In this document: positions 1 to 5,295 of the stretch, in pieces | Layout of the letters: each line of letters opens with the position of its first letter | How positions within the stretch are numbered: the first letter of the stretch is position 1 | Source of the DNA: an uncultured Pseudomonadota bacterium | Lineage (GTDB): Bacteria > Pseudomonadota > Gammaproteobacteria > Burkholderiales > Burkholderiaceae | DNA length: 8,261 bases | Reading direction: 5' to 3' | NCBI GenBank assembly: GCA_946480245.1 | Contig: CAMLIZ010000187.1 | Location: 1-8,261 of the forward strand | Notes under the pieces: model-generated | Told to the model about the DNA's origin: nothing | What the model saw: the letters and a program-made list of their open reading frames with translations, nothing else | Databases searched by the model: none | Made by a program: the position numbers and the translations under genes

Positions 1-1264
1 CGATCGCGTCGTCCACCAGGATGCCGATCGAGAAGATCAGCGCGAACAGCGACACGCGGTTCAAGGTGAAGCCCCAGGCCCAGGAGGCGAACAAGGTGAC
101 CGTGAGCGTGAGGATCACCGCGCTGCCCACGATGGCCGCCTCACGCCGGCCGAGCGCGATGAACACCAGCGCCACCACCGACGCGGTGGCGAACAGCAGC
201 TTCTGTATCAGCTTCATCGCCTTGTCGTTGGCGGTGGCGCCGTAGTTGCGCGTCTCGGCCACCTGCACGTCGGCCGGGATCACCGTGTTGCGCAGCGCCT
301 GCACGCGCTGCATCACGGCATTGGCCACCGTGATCGCGTTCTCGCCCGGCTTCTTGGTCACCGAGACCGTCACGGCCGGGAAGTCGCCGCCATCCTTGCC
401 CGGCACCGTGTGCCACACGTAGCGTTGCGGAGCGGGGGCGCCGTCGCGCACCTGCGCCACGTCCTGCAGGAACACCGGCTTGCCGTTGCGCACGCCGACC
501 ACCAGCTCGCCCACGTCGCGCGCGTCGCGCAGGAACGGGCCGGCCTCGAGCGCGACCGCGCGATTGGCCGCCAGCAACTCGCCCAGCGGCGCGCCGAGGT
601 TGGCGCCTTGCAACGCCTGGCGCAGGTCGGCCACGGTGACGCCGGCGCCGGCCATGCGGGCGGGGTCGATCTCCACCATCACCGCGCGGCCGGGGCCGCC
701 CACGGTGACCACCTCGCGCGTGCCCGGCACACGCTTCAGGTCGGCCTCCACGCTGTGCGCCACGCGCTCCAGGTCGTAGCCGCTGGCCGCCGGATTGAGG
801 CTGAAGAGGGTGAGCGTGACGATGGGCACGTCGTCAATGCCCTTGGGCTTGATCAGCGGCGCGCCCACGCCGAGGCCCTGGGGCAGCCAGTCGGCATTGG
901 CGTTCACCGTGTCGTACAGGCGCACCAGCGCCTCGGTGCGCGGCACGCCCACCTTGAACTGCACCGTCACCACCGCGATGCCGGGGCGCGACACCGACAT
1001 CACATGCTCGACGCCCGCGATCTGCGCCAGCACCTGCTCGGCGGGCGCGGCCACCATCTGCTCCACGTCGCGCACCGAGGCGCCAGGAAACGGGATCAGC
1101 ACGTTGGCCATGGTCACGTTGATCTGCGGCTCCTCTTCGCGCGGCGTGACCATCACCGCGAACAGGCCCAGCAGCAGCGCCACCAGGGCCAGCAGCGGCG
1201 TGATCTGCGCCTGCTGGAAGTAGCCGGCGATGCGGCCGGAGATGCCGAGCGTGGGCTTGCTCAT
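1..1264 (-). CDS. RND efflux transporter, inner-membrane permease subunit (AcrB-like); C-terminal part lies outside the window
   Basis: This is a proton-driven inner-membrane pump of the RND superfamily, working with the adaptor encoded just upstream. About 421 N-terminal residues are visible of a family usually near 1,000-1,050. Seen: a cytoplasmic start, TM1 at about residues 19-38 (LLALVALLLGLFAVMV), a periplasmic porter region at about 40-350 with REEEPQINV and IPFPGAS near its start, then TM2 (about 356-371), TM3 (375-398) and the start of TM4. The last visible residues, GILVDDAI, carry the adjacent aspartates D418 and D419 equivalent to the proton-relay pair of AcrB. This Asp-Asp form is of the HAE/AcrB type rather than the heavy-metal CzcA type. 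The ATG at 1264 has a weak GGA upstream. An in-frame ATG at 1273, adding three residues, is an alternative only 4 nt after the adaptor stop, so translation is probably coupled. Substrate cannot be told from sequence. Confidence 0.95.
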   Translation of the reverse strand, partial: MSKPTLGISGRIAGYFQQAQITPLLALVALLLGLFAVMVTPREEEPQINVTMANVLIPFPGASVRDVEQMVAAPAEQVLAQIAGVEHVMSVSRPGIAVVTVQFKVGVPRTEALVRLYDTVNANADWLPQGLGVGAPLIKPKGIDDVPIVTLTLFSLNPAASGYDLERVAHSVEADLKRVPGTREVVTVGGPGRAVMVEIDPARMAGAGVTVADLRQALQGANLGAPLGELLAANRAVALEAGPFLRDARDVGELVVGVRNGKPVFLQDVAQVRDGAPAPQRYVWHTVPGKDGGDFPAVTVSVTKKPGENAITVANAVMQRVQALRNTVIPADVQVAETRNYGATANDKAMKLIQKLLFATASVVALVFIALGRREAAIVGSAVILTLTVTLFASWAWGFTLNRVSLFALIFSIGILVDDAI

Positions 1265-1277
1265 CCTGGTCATCCGT

Positions 1278-2303
1278 TCAACGCACCCGTGCGGCCGCCT
1301 GCGGGTCCAGCGCCACGCGCTCGCCGGCGTTCAGGCCGCTCAGCACGTCCACGCGGCCGCCTTGTGCGTGGCCCACGCGCACCTGCCGCAGCAGCGGCCG
1401 GCCATCGGCGCCGACCACGTACACGGCACTGAGCTCAGCGCGCTGCACCACCGCCGAGGCCGGCACGCTGAGCGCGGTGCCGGCCGACGCGGCCGCCGGC
1501 AGCCAGGCGCGGGCAAAGGCGCCCGGCGCGGCCGCCGTACCGGCGGGCAACTCCAGCCGCAGCTCCTGCGTGTGCGTGGCCGGGTCCACCGAGGGCAGCA
1601 ACTGCCAGCGCAGCGGCGCTACGCGGGCACCGGATGGCAACTCCACCTGCAAGGCAGCGCCGGGCGCCAGCGCCGCGGCAGCGCTTTGCGGCACCGCCGC
1701 GCTCACGCGAAGTGCCTTGGGGTCGTACAGGGTCAGCAGCGGGCGACCGGGCATCGCCATGTCGCCCAGCACCACGGCCACGTCGGCCACCACGGCGTCG
1801 TACGGCGCCTTCACCACATAGAAGCCGGATTCGGTGCGCGCCGCGCCCGCGGCCGCCAGCTGCGCCTGGGCCTGCGCCTGGGCCGCCTTGTACTGCGCCT
1901 CGGCGCGGTCCAGTGCGGCCTGGCTGATGTATTGCTTCTGGTACAGCTGCTTCTGGCGCTCAAACTCCTTGGTGGCGGCCTCCTGCGCGGCGCGCGCGGC
2001 CAGCACCTGGGCGGCGCCGGCGGCCGCGTTCTGCTCGGCTGCGCGTGCGTCCAGGCGCAGCAGCACCTGCCCGGCATGCACCGCGTCGCCGGCCTTCACG
2101 CCGAGTGCCACCACCGCACCGGGCACCTGGGCTGCCAGCACCGTCTGGCGCACCGCCTCCACCACGCCGTCGTGCGAGCTGGCCACGGCAAGGGCCGAGG
2201 CGGCGACGGTGGCGGTGGCCAAGGCGCCATCGGCTGCCGCTGCTTGCGCGGCAGGCAGGCCGATGGCGGCGGCGAGCAACAGACGGGAGACGATCGGGTT
2301 CAT
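1278..2303 (-). CDS. RND efflux periplasmic adaptor subunit (membrane fusion protein, HlyD/AcrA family)
   Basis: This adaptor would link the RND pump encoded directly downstream to an outer-membrane channel. The 341-residue product starts with a signal peptide (positive MNPIVSR, then an Ala/Leu-rich core, likely cleavage around residues 20-25). No lipobox cysteine is seen, so it is probably not a lipoprotein. A first lipoyl half-motif lies at about 50-87 (VPGAVVALGVKAGDAV), an alpha-helical hairpin rich in Ala/Gln/Glu at about 88-155, the second lipoyl half from about 160 (VVKAPYDAVVADV), then beta-barrel and membrane-proximal domains to the end. It is short for the family (AcrA is about 400) because the hairpin is short. 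The ATG at 2303 is preferred over a TTG two codons upstream because AGAAG lies 7 nt before it. The pump start follows its stop by 4 to 13 nt. Expression is probably controlled by the divergent ArsR gene through the inverted repeat at 2352-2367. Confidence 0.93.
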   Translation of the reverse strand: MNPIVSRLLLAAAIGLPAAQAAAADGALATATVAASALAVASSHDGVVEAVRQTVLAAQVPGAVVALGVKAGDAVHAGQVLLRLDARAAEQNAAAGAAQVLAARAAQEAATKEFERQKQLYQKQYISQAALDRAEAQYKAAQAQAQAQLAAAGAARTESGFYVVKAPYDAVVADVAVVLGDMAMPGRPLLTLYDPKALRVSAAVPQSAAAALAPGAALQVELPSGARVAPLRWQLLPSVDPATHTQELRLELPAGTAAAPGAFARAWLPAAASAGTALSVPASAVVQRAELSAVYVVGADGRPLLRQVRVGHAQGGRVDVLSGLNAGERVALDPQAAARVR

Positions 2304-2346
2304 GCGCAATCTTCTGCGGCGGTTGCCGTGGTGTGTCTTGAGGTTT

Positions 2347-2375
2347 ATTATTTAGCTAATCAGCTAACAACGCAA
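2347..2375 (-). promoter_or_regulatory. Candidate promoter of the adaptor-RND operon
   Basis: Read on the minus strand, TTGCGT (2375-2370) and AATAAT (2352-2347) are separated by exactly 17 nt. The second box matches five of six positions of the sigma-70 -10 consensus; the first matches only the TTG of -35. This is the most AT-rich stretch in the window and lies about 45 nt upstream of the adaptor ATG, leaving room for a short leader with its ribosome site. The spacer is occupied by the inverted repeat described separately. Promoter activity is inferred from sequence only. Confidence 0.5.
2352..2367. promoter_or_regulatory. Perfect inverted repeat, probable ArsR-family operator
   Basis: TTAGCT-AATC-AGCTAA is a perfect 6-bp inverted repeat with a 4-nt spacer, in the divergent region between the adaptor gene and the ArsR-type regulator gene. 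ArsR-family winged-helix dimers commonly bind AT-rich dyads of this sort in their own promoter region. It fills the spacer of the candidate minus-strand promoter, the position expected for a repressor that blocks RNA polymerase. Being just upstream of the regulator gene as well, it could also mediate autoregulation. Binding is inferred from position and symmetry. Confidence 0.65.
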
Positions 2376-2421
2376 TATGGCAAAAACGCAAAGGGTATTG
2401 GCGTTCGAAGACGAAGGCGCG

Positions 2422-2826
2422 ATGAGGCATCATCCCGGGCCTTACCCTCTGTCGTGTCCCGCCATGCAAGGCTTGTCTCCCCAGGCGCTCGAACAGGTGG
2501 CGCAGTACTTTCGTGCGCTGTCCGAGCCCACCCGGCTGCAGATCCTCAACCTGCTGCGCGAAGGGGAGCGCAACGTGGGCGACCTGGCCCAGCTCACCGG
2601 CTACACCGCGGCCAACGTGTCGCGCCACCTGGCGTTCCTCACGCAGCAGGGGCTGGTGGAACGCGAGAGCCGCGGCACCGCGGCCTACTACCGCATTGCG
2701 GACGAGTCGGTGTACGCGCTGTGCGATCTGGTGTGCGGCAACATCGCGCGCCAGTTGGAGCGCAGCGCGAGCGACCGGCGCGCCTTCAGCCGAACGGCCA
2801 CGCGCCGCCCGGCCCCGCGCAAGTAG
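2422..2826 (+). CDS. ArsR-family winged helix-turn-helix transcriptional regulator
   Basis: This is a probable repressor of the divergent RND efflux operon. The 134-residue product has the ArsR core: ALSEPTRLQILNLL (about 32-45), the helix-turn-helix NVGDLAQLTGYTAANVSRHL (51-70) and the wing LVERESRGTAAYYRI (78-92). The ELCVCDL-type metal site of ArsR/CadC sensors is absent; the matching segment reads ERNVGDL. Cysteines are C12, C101 and C105; the last two form CDLVC in the C-terminal dimerisation helix and might be a thiol or metal switch, which is inference. The basic tail (RRPAPRK) is probably disordered. The start is uncertain. ATG 2422 is preferred because GAAGG lies 4 nt upstream. ATG 2377 would add 15 residues but has no ribosome site and abuts the operator, and ATG 2464 would begin directly at the conserved domain (MQGLSPQ). 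The inducer is unknown. Confidence 0.93.
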   Translation: MRHHPGPYPLSCPAMQGLSPQALEQVAQYFRALSEPTRLQILNLLREGERNVGDLAQLTGYTAANVSRHLAFLTQQGLVERESRGTAAYYRIADESVYALCDLVCGNIARQLERSASDRRAFSRTATRRPAPRK

Positions 2827-2845
2827 CTGCATCGCACGGCCGGCG

Positions 2846-2938
2846 TCAGAGGCCCGATTCGCGCAGCCGGCGCAGCAGGTCGTCCGACAGTGGCAACTCC
2901 TGCGAGTCGCCGCCGGGTGTTTGGCTGAAGTGGCTCAT
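2846..2938 (-). CDS. Small ORF, 30 residues, downstream of the Crp/Fnr gene; function unknown
   Basis: This ORF is too short for usual gene calling but well supported by its signals. AAGGAG stands 5 nt before an ATG, only 16 nt after the stop of the Crp/Fnr-type gene on the same strand. The peptide begins MSHFSQTPGG and ends in a charged, probably amphipathic helix, SDDLLRRLRESGL. It has no cysteine, signal peptide or membrane segment, so it is likely cytoplasmic. About 26 of 30 codons end in G or C, as in the neighbouring real genes. The layout predicts co-transcription with the regulator. I do not recognise a family. It could be a small partner or modulator of the regulator, a conserved uncharacterised protein, or a short translated leader. 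Its stop lies 19 nt from the convergent end of the ArsR-type gene, and I see no clear terminator hairpin between them. Confidence 0.65.
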   Translation of the reverse strand: MSHFSQTPGGDSQELPLSDDLLRRLRESGL

Positions 2939-2943
2939 GTCGG

Positions 2944-2949
2944 CTCCTT
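2944..2949 (-). promoter_or_regulatory. Strong ribosome binding site of the 30-residue ORF
   Basis: AAGGAG on the minus strand, 5 nt from the ATG at 2938, lies inside the 16-nt gap after the Crp/Fnr stop codon. It is the best Shine-Dalgarno match I see in the window and is the main reason to treat the small ORF as real. Confidence 0.75.
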
Positions 2950-2954
2950 CGTTC

Positions 2955-3722
2955 TCACTGCAGGGTGTGGGAGGCGGGTGACAGGCTGCGTTGCACGAAG
3001 CCGGCCAGCCCGGCCACGTCGGGGATGCGCACCTCGCGGCGGCACTTCTCGGTGAACGCGATCACCTTTTCGCGGGCAAGCCGGCTCAGCGCGCGGCTCA
3101 CGCTCTCCAGCGTCATGCCCAGGTAGCTGCCCATTTCGGCGCGCGTCATGCGCAGCGTGATCTGGTCGGTGCGCAGGCCGCGGCGGGCCAGGCAGTCCAC
3201 CCAATAGCGCAGGAACTCGGCCACCCGGGCGTCGGCCGGCAGCGTGCACAGCGACATCAGCCAGTCGCGGTCGCGTGCGATCTCCTGGCTCATCGCGGTG
3301 TGCAGCACCGACAGCAGCTGCGGCTGCTGCGTGCAGGCGTCGAGCAGCGCGTCGTAGCGCACGCTCCACACCTCGCCGGTGTCCATCGCGATCGCGTCGC
3401 AGCCGTGCTGGCCGCCGGCAATGCCGTCGAAGCCGAGCCAGTCGCCCTTGAAATGCAGCGCCACCACCTGCTCACGGCCGTCGGCGGCCAGGTTCACCAG
3501 CTTGAAGAAGCCGGAGTTCACGATGTGCAGGCAGTTGAAGCGCTCGCCGGCCTGGAACACCGCCTCGCCGGCGCGCAGCACGCGGCGCTGCACCGGAACA
3601 TGGCGCTCGATCAGCTGCAGCGATTCCGCGATGCGGCTGGCGTGCGACGGCAGATCGGGCTTCGGCGGCATCGGGGTCGGGCGCAGGGTGCTGGCGTTGG
3701 CGCTGCTGGCGGCGAGTTGCAT
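2955..3722 (-). CDS. Crp/Fnr-family transcriptional regulator lacking the N-terminal Fe-S cysteine cluster
   Basis: This is a 255-residue one-component regulator. Residues about 45-130 form the cyclic-nucleotide-binding-type beta roll (AGEAVFQAGERF, then VVALHFKGDWLGFDGIAGGQ, which closely resembles the FNR sensor domain). A long dimerisation helix follows (about 131-158), then the helix-turn-helix at about 188-222 (LRMTRAEMGSYLGMTLESVS). Its recognition helix has E206, S209 and R210, the E-x-x-S-R pattern that reads TTGAT half-sites in FNR. The cysteine cluster that holds [4Fe-4S] near the FNR N terminus is missing: the first 63 residues contain no cysteine. It is therefore probably not an FNR-type oxygen sensor, and Dnr-like or other ligand sensing is possible. 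The ATG at 3722 is chosen because GGAG lies 6 nt upstream and the sequence before it is non-conserved. It is divergent from the ABC efflux operon and co-directional with the 30-residue ORF. Confidence 0.93.
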   Translation of the reverse strand: MQLAASSANASTLRPTPMPPKPDLPSHASRIAESLQLIERHVPVQRRVLRAGEAVFQAGERFNCLHIVNSGFFKLVNLAADGREQVVALHFKGDWLGFDGIAGGQHGCDAIAMDTGEVWSVRYDALLDACTQQPQLLSVLHTAMSQEIARDRDWLMSLCTLPADARVAEFLRYWVDCLARRGLRTDQITLRMTRAEMGSYLGMTLESVSRALSRLAREKVIAFTEKCRREVRIPDVAGLAGFVQRSLSPASHTLQ

Positions 3723-3731
3723 GGCTTGCTC

Positions 3732-3746
3732 CGTGAAGATGTCACG
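3732..3746. repeat. Short inverted repeat next to the Crp/Fnr start codon
   Basis: CGTGA-AGATG-TCACG has perfect 5-bp arms around a 5-nt centre. On the minus strand it would be a small hairpin in the regulator's 5' leader whose last base pair uses the first G of the GGAG ribosome site (3732-3729). It also looks like a CRP-type dyad (GTGA...TCAC) but with N5 instead of the usual N6 spacer. Arms this short can arise by chance. Confidence 0.4.
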
Positions 3747-3789
3747 CAGGTTAGGCAGGGCCGGCGAATGCGATGCGAACGGATCACAT

Positions 3790-3809
3790 CGCTCGGTAAC
3801 GCTCGGTGA
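3790..3809. repeat. Tandem 10-bp direct repeat
   Basis: CGCTCGGTAA is followed directly by CGCTCGGTGA, identical at nine of ten positions. The 10-bp period is close to one helical turn, so a DNA-binding protein could contact both copies on one face. It lies within the divergent control region. No known regulator motif is recognised. Confidence 0.5.
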
Positions 3810-3842
3810 ACCGTCGATGACGGCGTGTGTCAGCCGGTGCGA

Positions 3843-3856
3843 TTGACGTGCCTCAA
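3843..3856. promoter_or_regulatory. FNR/Dnr-like box upstream of the ABC efflux operon
   Basis: TTGAC-GTGC-CTCAA keeps the TTGA...TCAA core at the exact spacing of the FNR consensus (TTGAT-N4-ATCAA) and differs only at the two inner positions. It lies 44 bp before the chosen outer-membrane factor ATG and 120 bp from the Crp/Fnr start. The adjacent regulator has the FNR-type E-x-x-S-R recognition residues, so it is the obvious candidate to bind here. Position suggests control mainly of the efflux operon, but the distance to a transcription start is unknown. Confidence 0.55.
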
Positions 3857-3900
3857 GGCCCTGCGCAGTGCGGGTTGCCACGATGCGGGGCATGCAATCA

Positions 3901-5295
3901 ATGCGCATCTGCCTCGCGGCGGCCTTGGCCCTTGGGGCGGCCTTGGGCGGTTGCGCCGTGCCCGTGCCGCGGGCGGAGGCCGGCATGGCCGTGCCCGCAG
4001 CCTGGCACGGTAATCTGCCCGGCCCCTCCGCAGCGCTTGCCGACTGGTGGCAGGGCTTCGGCGACCCGTGGCTGCCTCGCCTGGTGCAAGCCGCCGGGCA
4101 GGCCAATACCGACGTGGCGGCGGCGCAGGCTGCGCTGCGCCGCGCGCGTGCCCTGCGTGAAGCGGCGGGCGCGGCCCTGGTGCCGACCGTGGCGGCCTCC
4201 GTCTCGGCGCAGCGCAGCCGCACTGCGGCCGGTGCCGATGGCAACCTGTTCGACGCGGGCTTTGATGCGGCATGGGAGCCCGACCTGTTCGGCGCCAACC
4301 ACCATGCGGTGGCCGCAGCACAGGCCGACGAACGGGCCAGCGCGGCCACGCTCGCCAGCACGCAGGTGTCGGTGGCCGCCGAGGTGGCCGTGAGCTACCT
4401 GCAGTTGCGCGGTGTGCAGGCGCGCCTGGCGGTGGCGCGCGACAACCTCGCGGCCCAGCGCCAGACCCTGCAGATCGCCCAGTGGCGCGCACAGGCCGGC
4501 GTGGGCAGCTCCCTCGACGTGCTGCAGGCGCGCAGTGCCGCCGAGCAGACGCAGGCGCAGCTGCCGCTGCTGCAGGCCAGCGAGGCCCAGCTGGCGCACG
4601 CGATCTCGGTGCTCACCGGCGTGCCGCCGGCCACGCTGCTGCCCGAGCTGCAGGTGCCCGCCGTGCTGCCGCAGGCGCCCCAGGGCCTCACGCTGGCCAT
4701 CCCCGCCCAGGTGCTGCGCCAGCGCGCCGATGTGCAAGCGGCCGAGCAGCAGTTGCAGGCCGCGGCCGAGCGGGTGGCCGAGGCCGAGGCCGCCCGCCTG
4801 CCGGTGGCGCAACTGCGCGCATCGCTGGCCTGGTCCGCGCTCACGCTCGGCTCGCTGGGCAGCAGCGCCGCTGCGCACACGCTGCTGGGCAGCGTGAGCC
4901 AGCCGCTGTTCGACGGCGGGCAGCGGCGTGCGCAGCGCGATGCACAGCAGGCCGCGTTCGACGCCGCGCGCGAGGGCTATCGCGCCCGCGTGCTGGTTGC
5001 GCTGCAGGAGGTGGAGGATGCGCTCTCGGCCGTGCGCGGCGCACGCGAGCGCAGCGCCGCGCTGGCCACCGCGGCCGACGCCGCACGCCAGGCCGCGCTG
5101 CTGGCCACGCAGCGCCAGGCGAGCGGGCTGATCGACTTCCAGACGGTGCTGGACACGCAGCGCACGCTGCTGTCGGCGCAGGACGCGCTGGCCAGCGCCG
5201 AAACCGAACTCGTCGTCGACCATGTGCGCCTGTACAAGGCACTGGGCGGCGGCTGGACCCCGACGACACCCTTGCGCCAGGAGAGCGGCTCTTGA
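3901..5295 (+). CDS. Outer-membrane factor lipoprotein of a tripartite efflux system (NodT/OprM-like)
   Basis: This trimeric TolC-type channel would carry exported substrate across the outer membrane. The product is 464 residues from ATG 3901, normal for the family. A short signal peptide ends in a lipobox, LGGC, so Cys18 is the likely lipidated residue. Then come the family's DWWQGFGDPWL segment, a first repeat with long Ala/Gln-rich coiled-coil helices, and a second repeat including the beta-strand motif QPLFDGGQRRAQRDA. The C-terminal end reads RLYKALGGGW, typical of NodT-type factors. In-frame ATGs at 3883 and 3892 and a GTG at 3868 are alternative starts; 3901 is chosen because GGGG lies 10 nt upstream and it leaves a compact signal peptide. 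It is first in an operon with an ABC exporter, and its stop overlaps the adaptor start. It might also serve the neighbouring RND pump, for which no channel gene is seen here. Confidence 0.94.
   Translation: MRICLAAALALGAALGGCAVPVPRAEAGMAVPAAWHGNLPGPSAALADWWQGFGDPWLPRLVQAAGQANTDVAAAQAALRRARALREAAGAALVPTVAASVSAQRSRTAAGADGNLFDAGFDAAWEPDLFGANHHAVAAAQADERASAATLASTQVSVAAEVAVSYLQLRGVQARLAVARDNLAAQRQTLQIAQWRAQAGVGSSLDVLQARSAAEQTQAQLPLLQASEAQLAHAISVLTGVPPATLLPELQVPAVLPQAPQGLTLAIPAQVLRQRADVQAAEQQLQAAAERVAEAEAARLPVAQLRASLAWSALTLGSLGSSAAAHTLLGSVSQPLFDGGQRRAQRDAQQAAFDAAREGYRARVLVALQEVEDALSAVRGARERSAALATAADAARQAALLATQRQASGLIDFQTVLDTQRTLLSAQDALASAETELVVDHVRLYKALGGGWTPTTPLRQESGS
5279..5283 (+). promoter_or_regulatory. 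Ribosome binding site that fixes the TTG start of the adaptor gene
   Basis: AGGAG lies inside the end of the outer-membrane factor gene, 8 nt before the TTG at 5292. No in-frame ATG lies nearby, and the coding frame opens exactly here with a credible N terminus, so this site decides the start. Confidence 0.7.

Larger units (their letters stand above)
3723..3900. promoter_or_regulatory. Divergent control region between the Crp/Fnr gene and the ABC efflux operon
   Basis: This 178-bp gap is the longest non-coding stretch in the window and must hold the promoters of both flanking transcription units. It contains an inverted repeat next to the regulator start (3732-3746), a GCGATG/CATCGC inverted repeat with an 11-nt spacer (3770-3792), a tandem 10-bp repeat (3790-3809), a CCGTC-GAT-GACGG inverted repeat (3811-3823) and an FNR-like box (3843-3856). 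No good -10/-35 pair stands out on either strand, which suggests activator-dependent or weak promoters. No convincing ORF is present. Confidence 0.6.

Noticed and set aside
1..1264. Heavy-metal (CzcA-type) RND classification
   Set aside because: The TM4 motif reads GILVDDAI, with the double Asp of multidrug-type pumps, rather than the single-Asp form of metal pumps.
2827..2880. Intrinsic terminator between the convergent ArsR gene and the small ORF
   Set aside because: GCCGGC copies could pair only across a long loop and there is no T-run on either strand.
410..2981. Long plus-strand open frames (for example 410-1432 and 1230-2981) over the RND and adaptor genes
   Set aside because: Their translations are His/Arg/Ala-rich with no domain motifs, and the opposite strand gives clear RND and adaptor proteins. 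They are GC-rich antisense shadows.
3723..4361. N-terminal extension of the Crp/Fnr frame up to position 4361
   Set aside because: The extension is low-complexity and runs over the control region and the start of the channel gene. The ATG at 3722 has a proper ribosome site.
4272..5291. Extension of the adaptor frame upstream to 4272 and of the ATPase frame upstream to 5222
   Set aside because: Both extensions overlap other genes in another frame and translate to Arg/Gly/Ala-rich sequence without motifs. The TTG at 5292 and ATG at 6569 have good ribosome sites and overlap the preceding stops.
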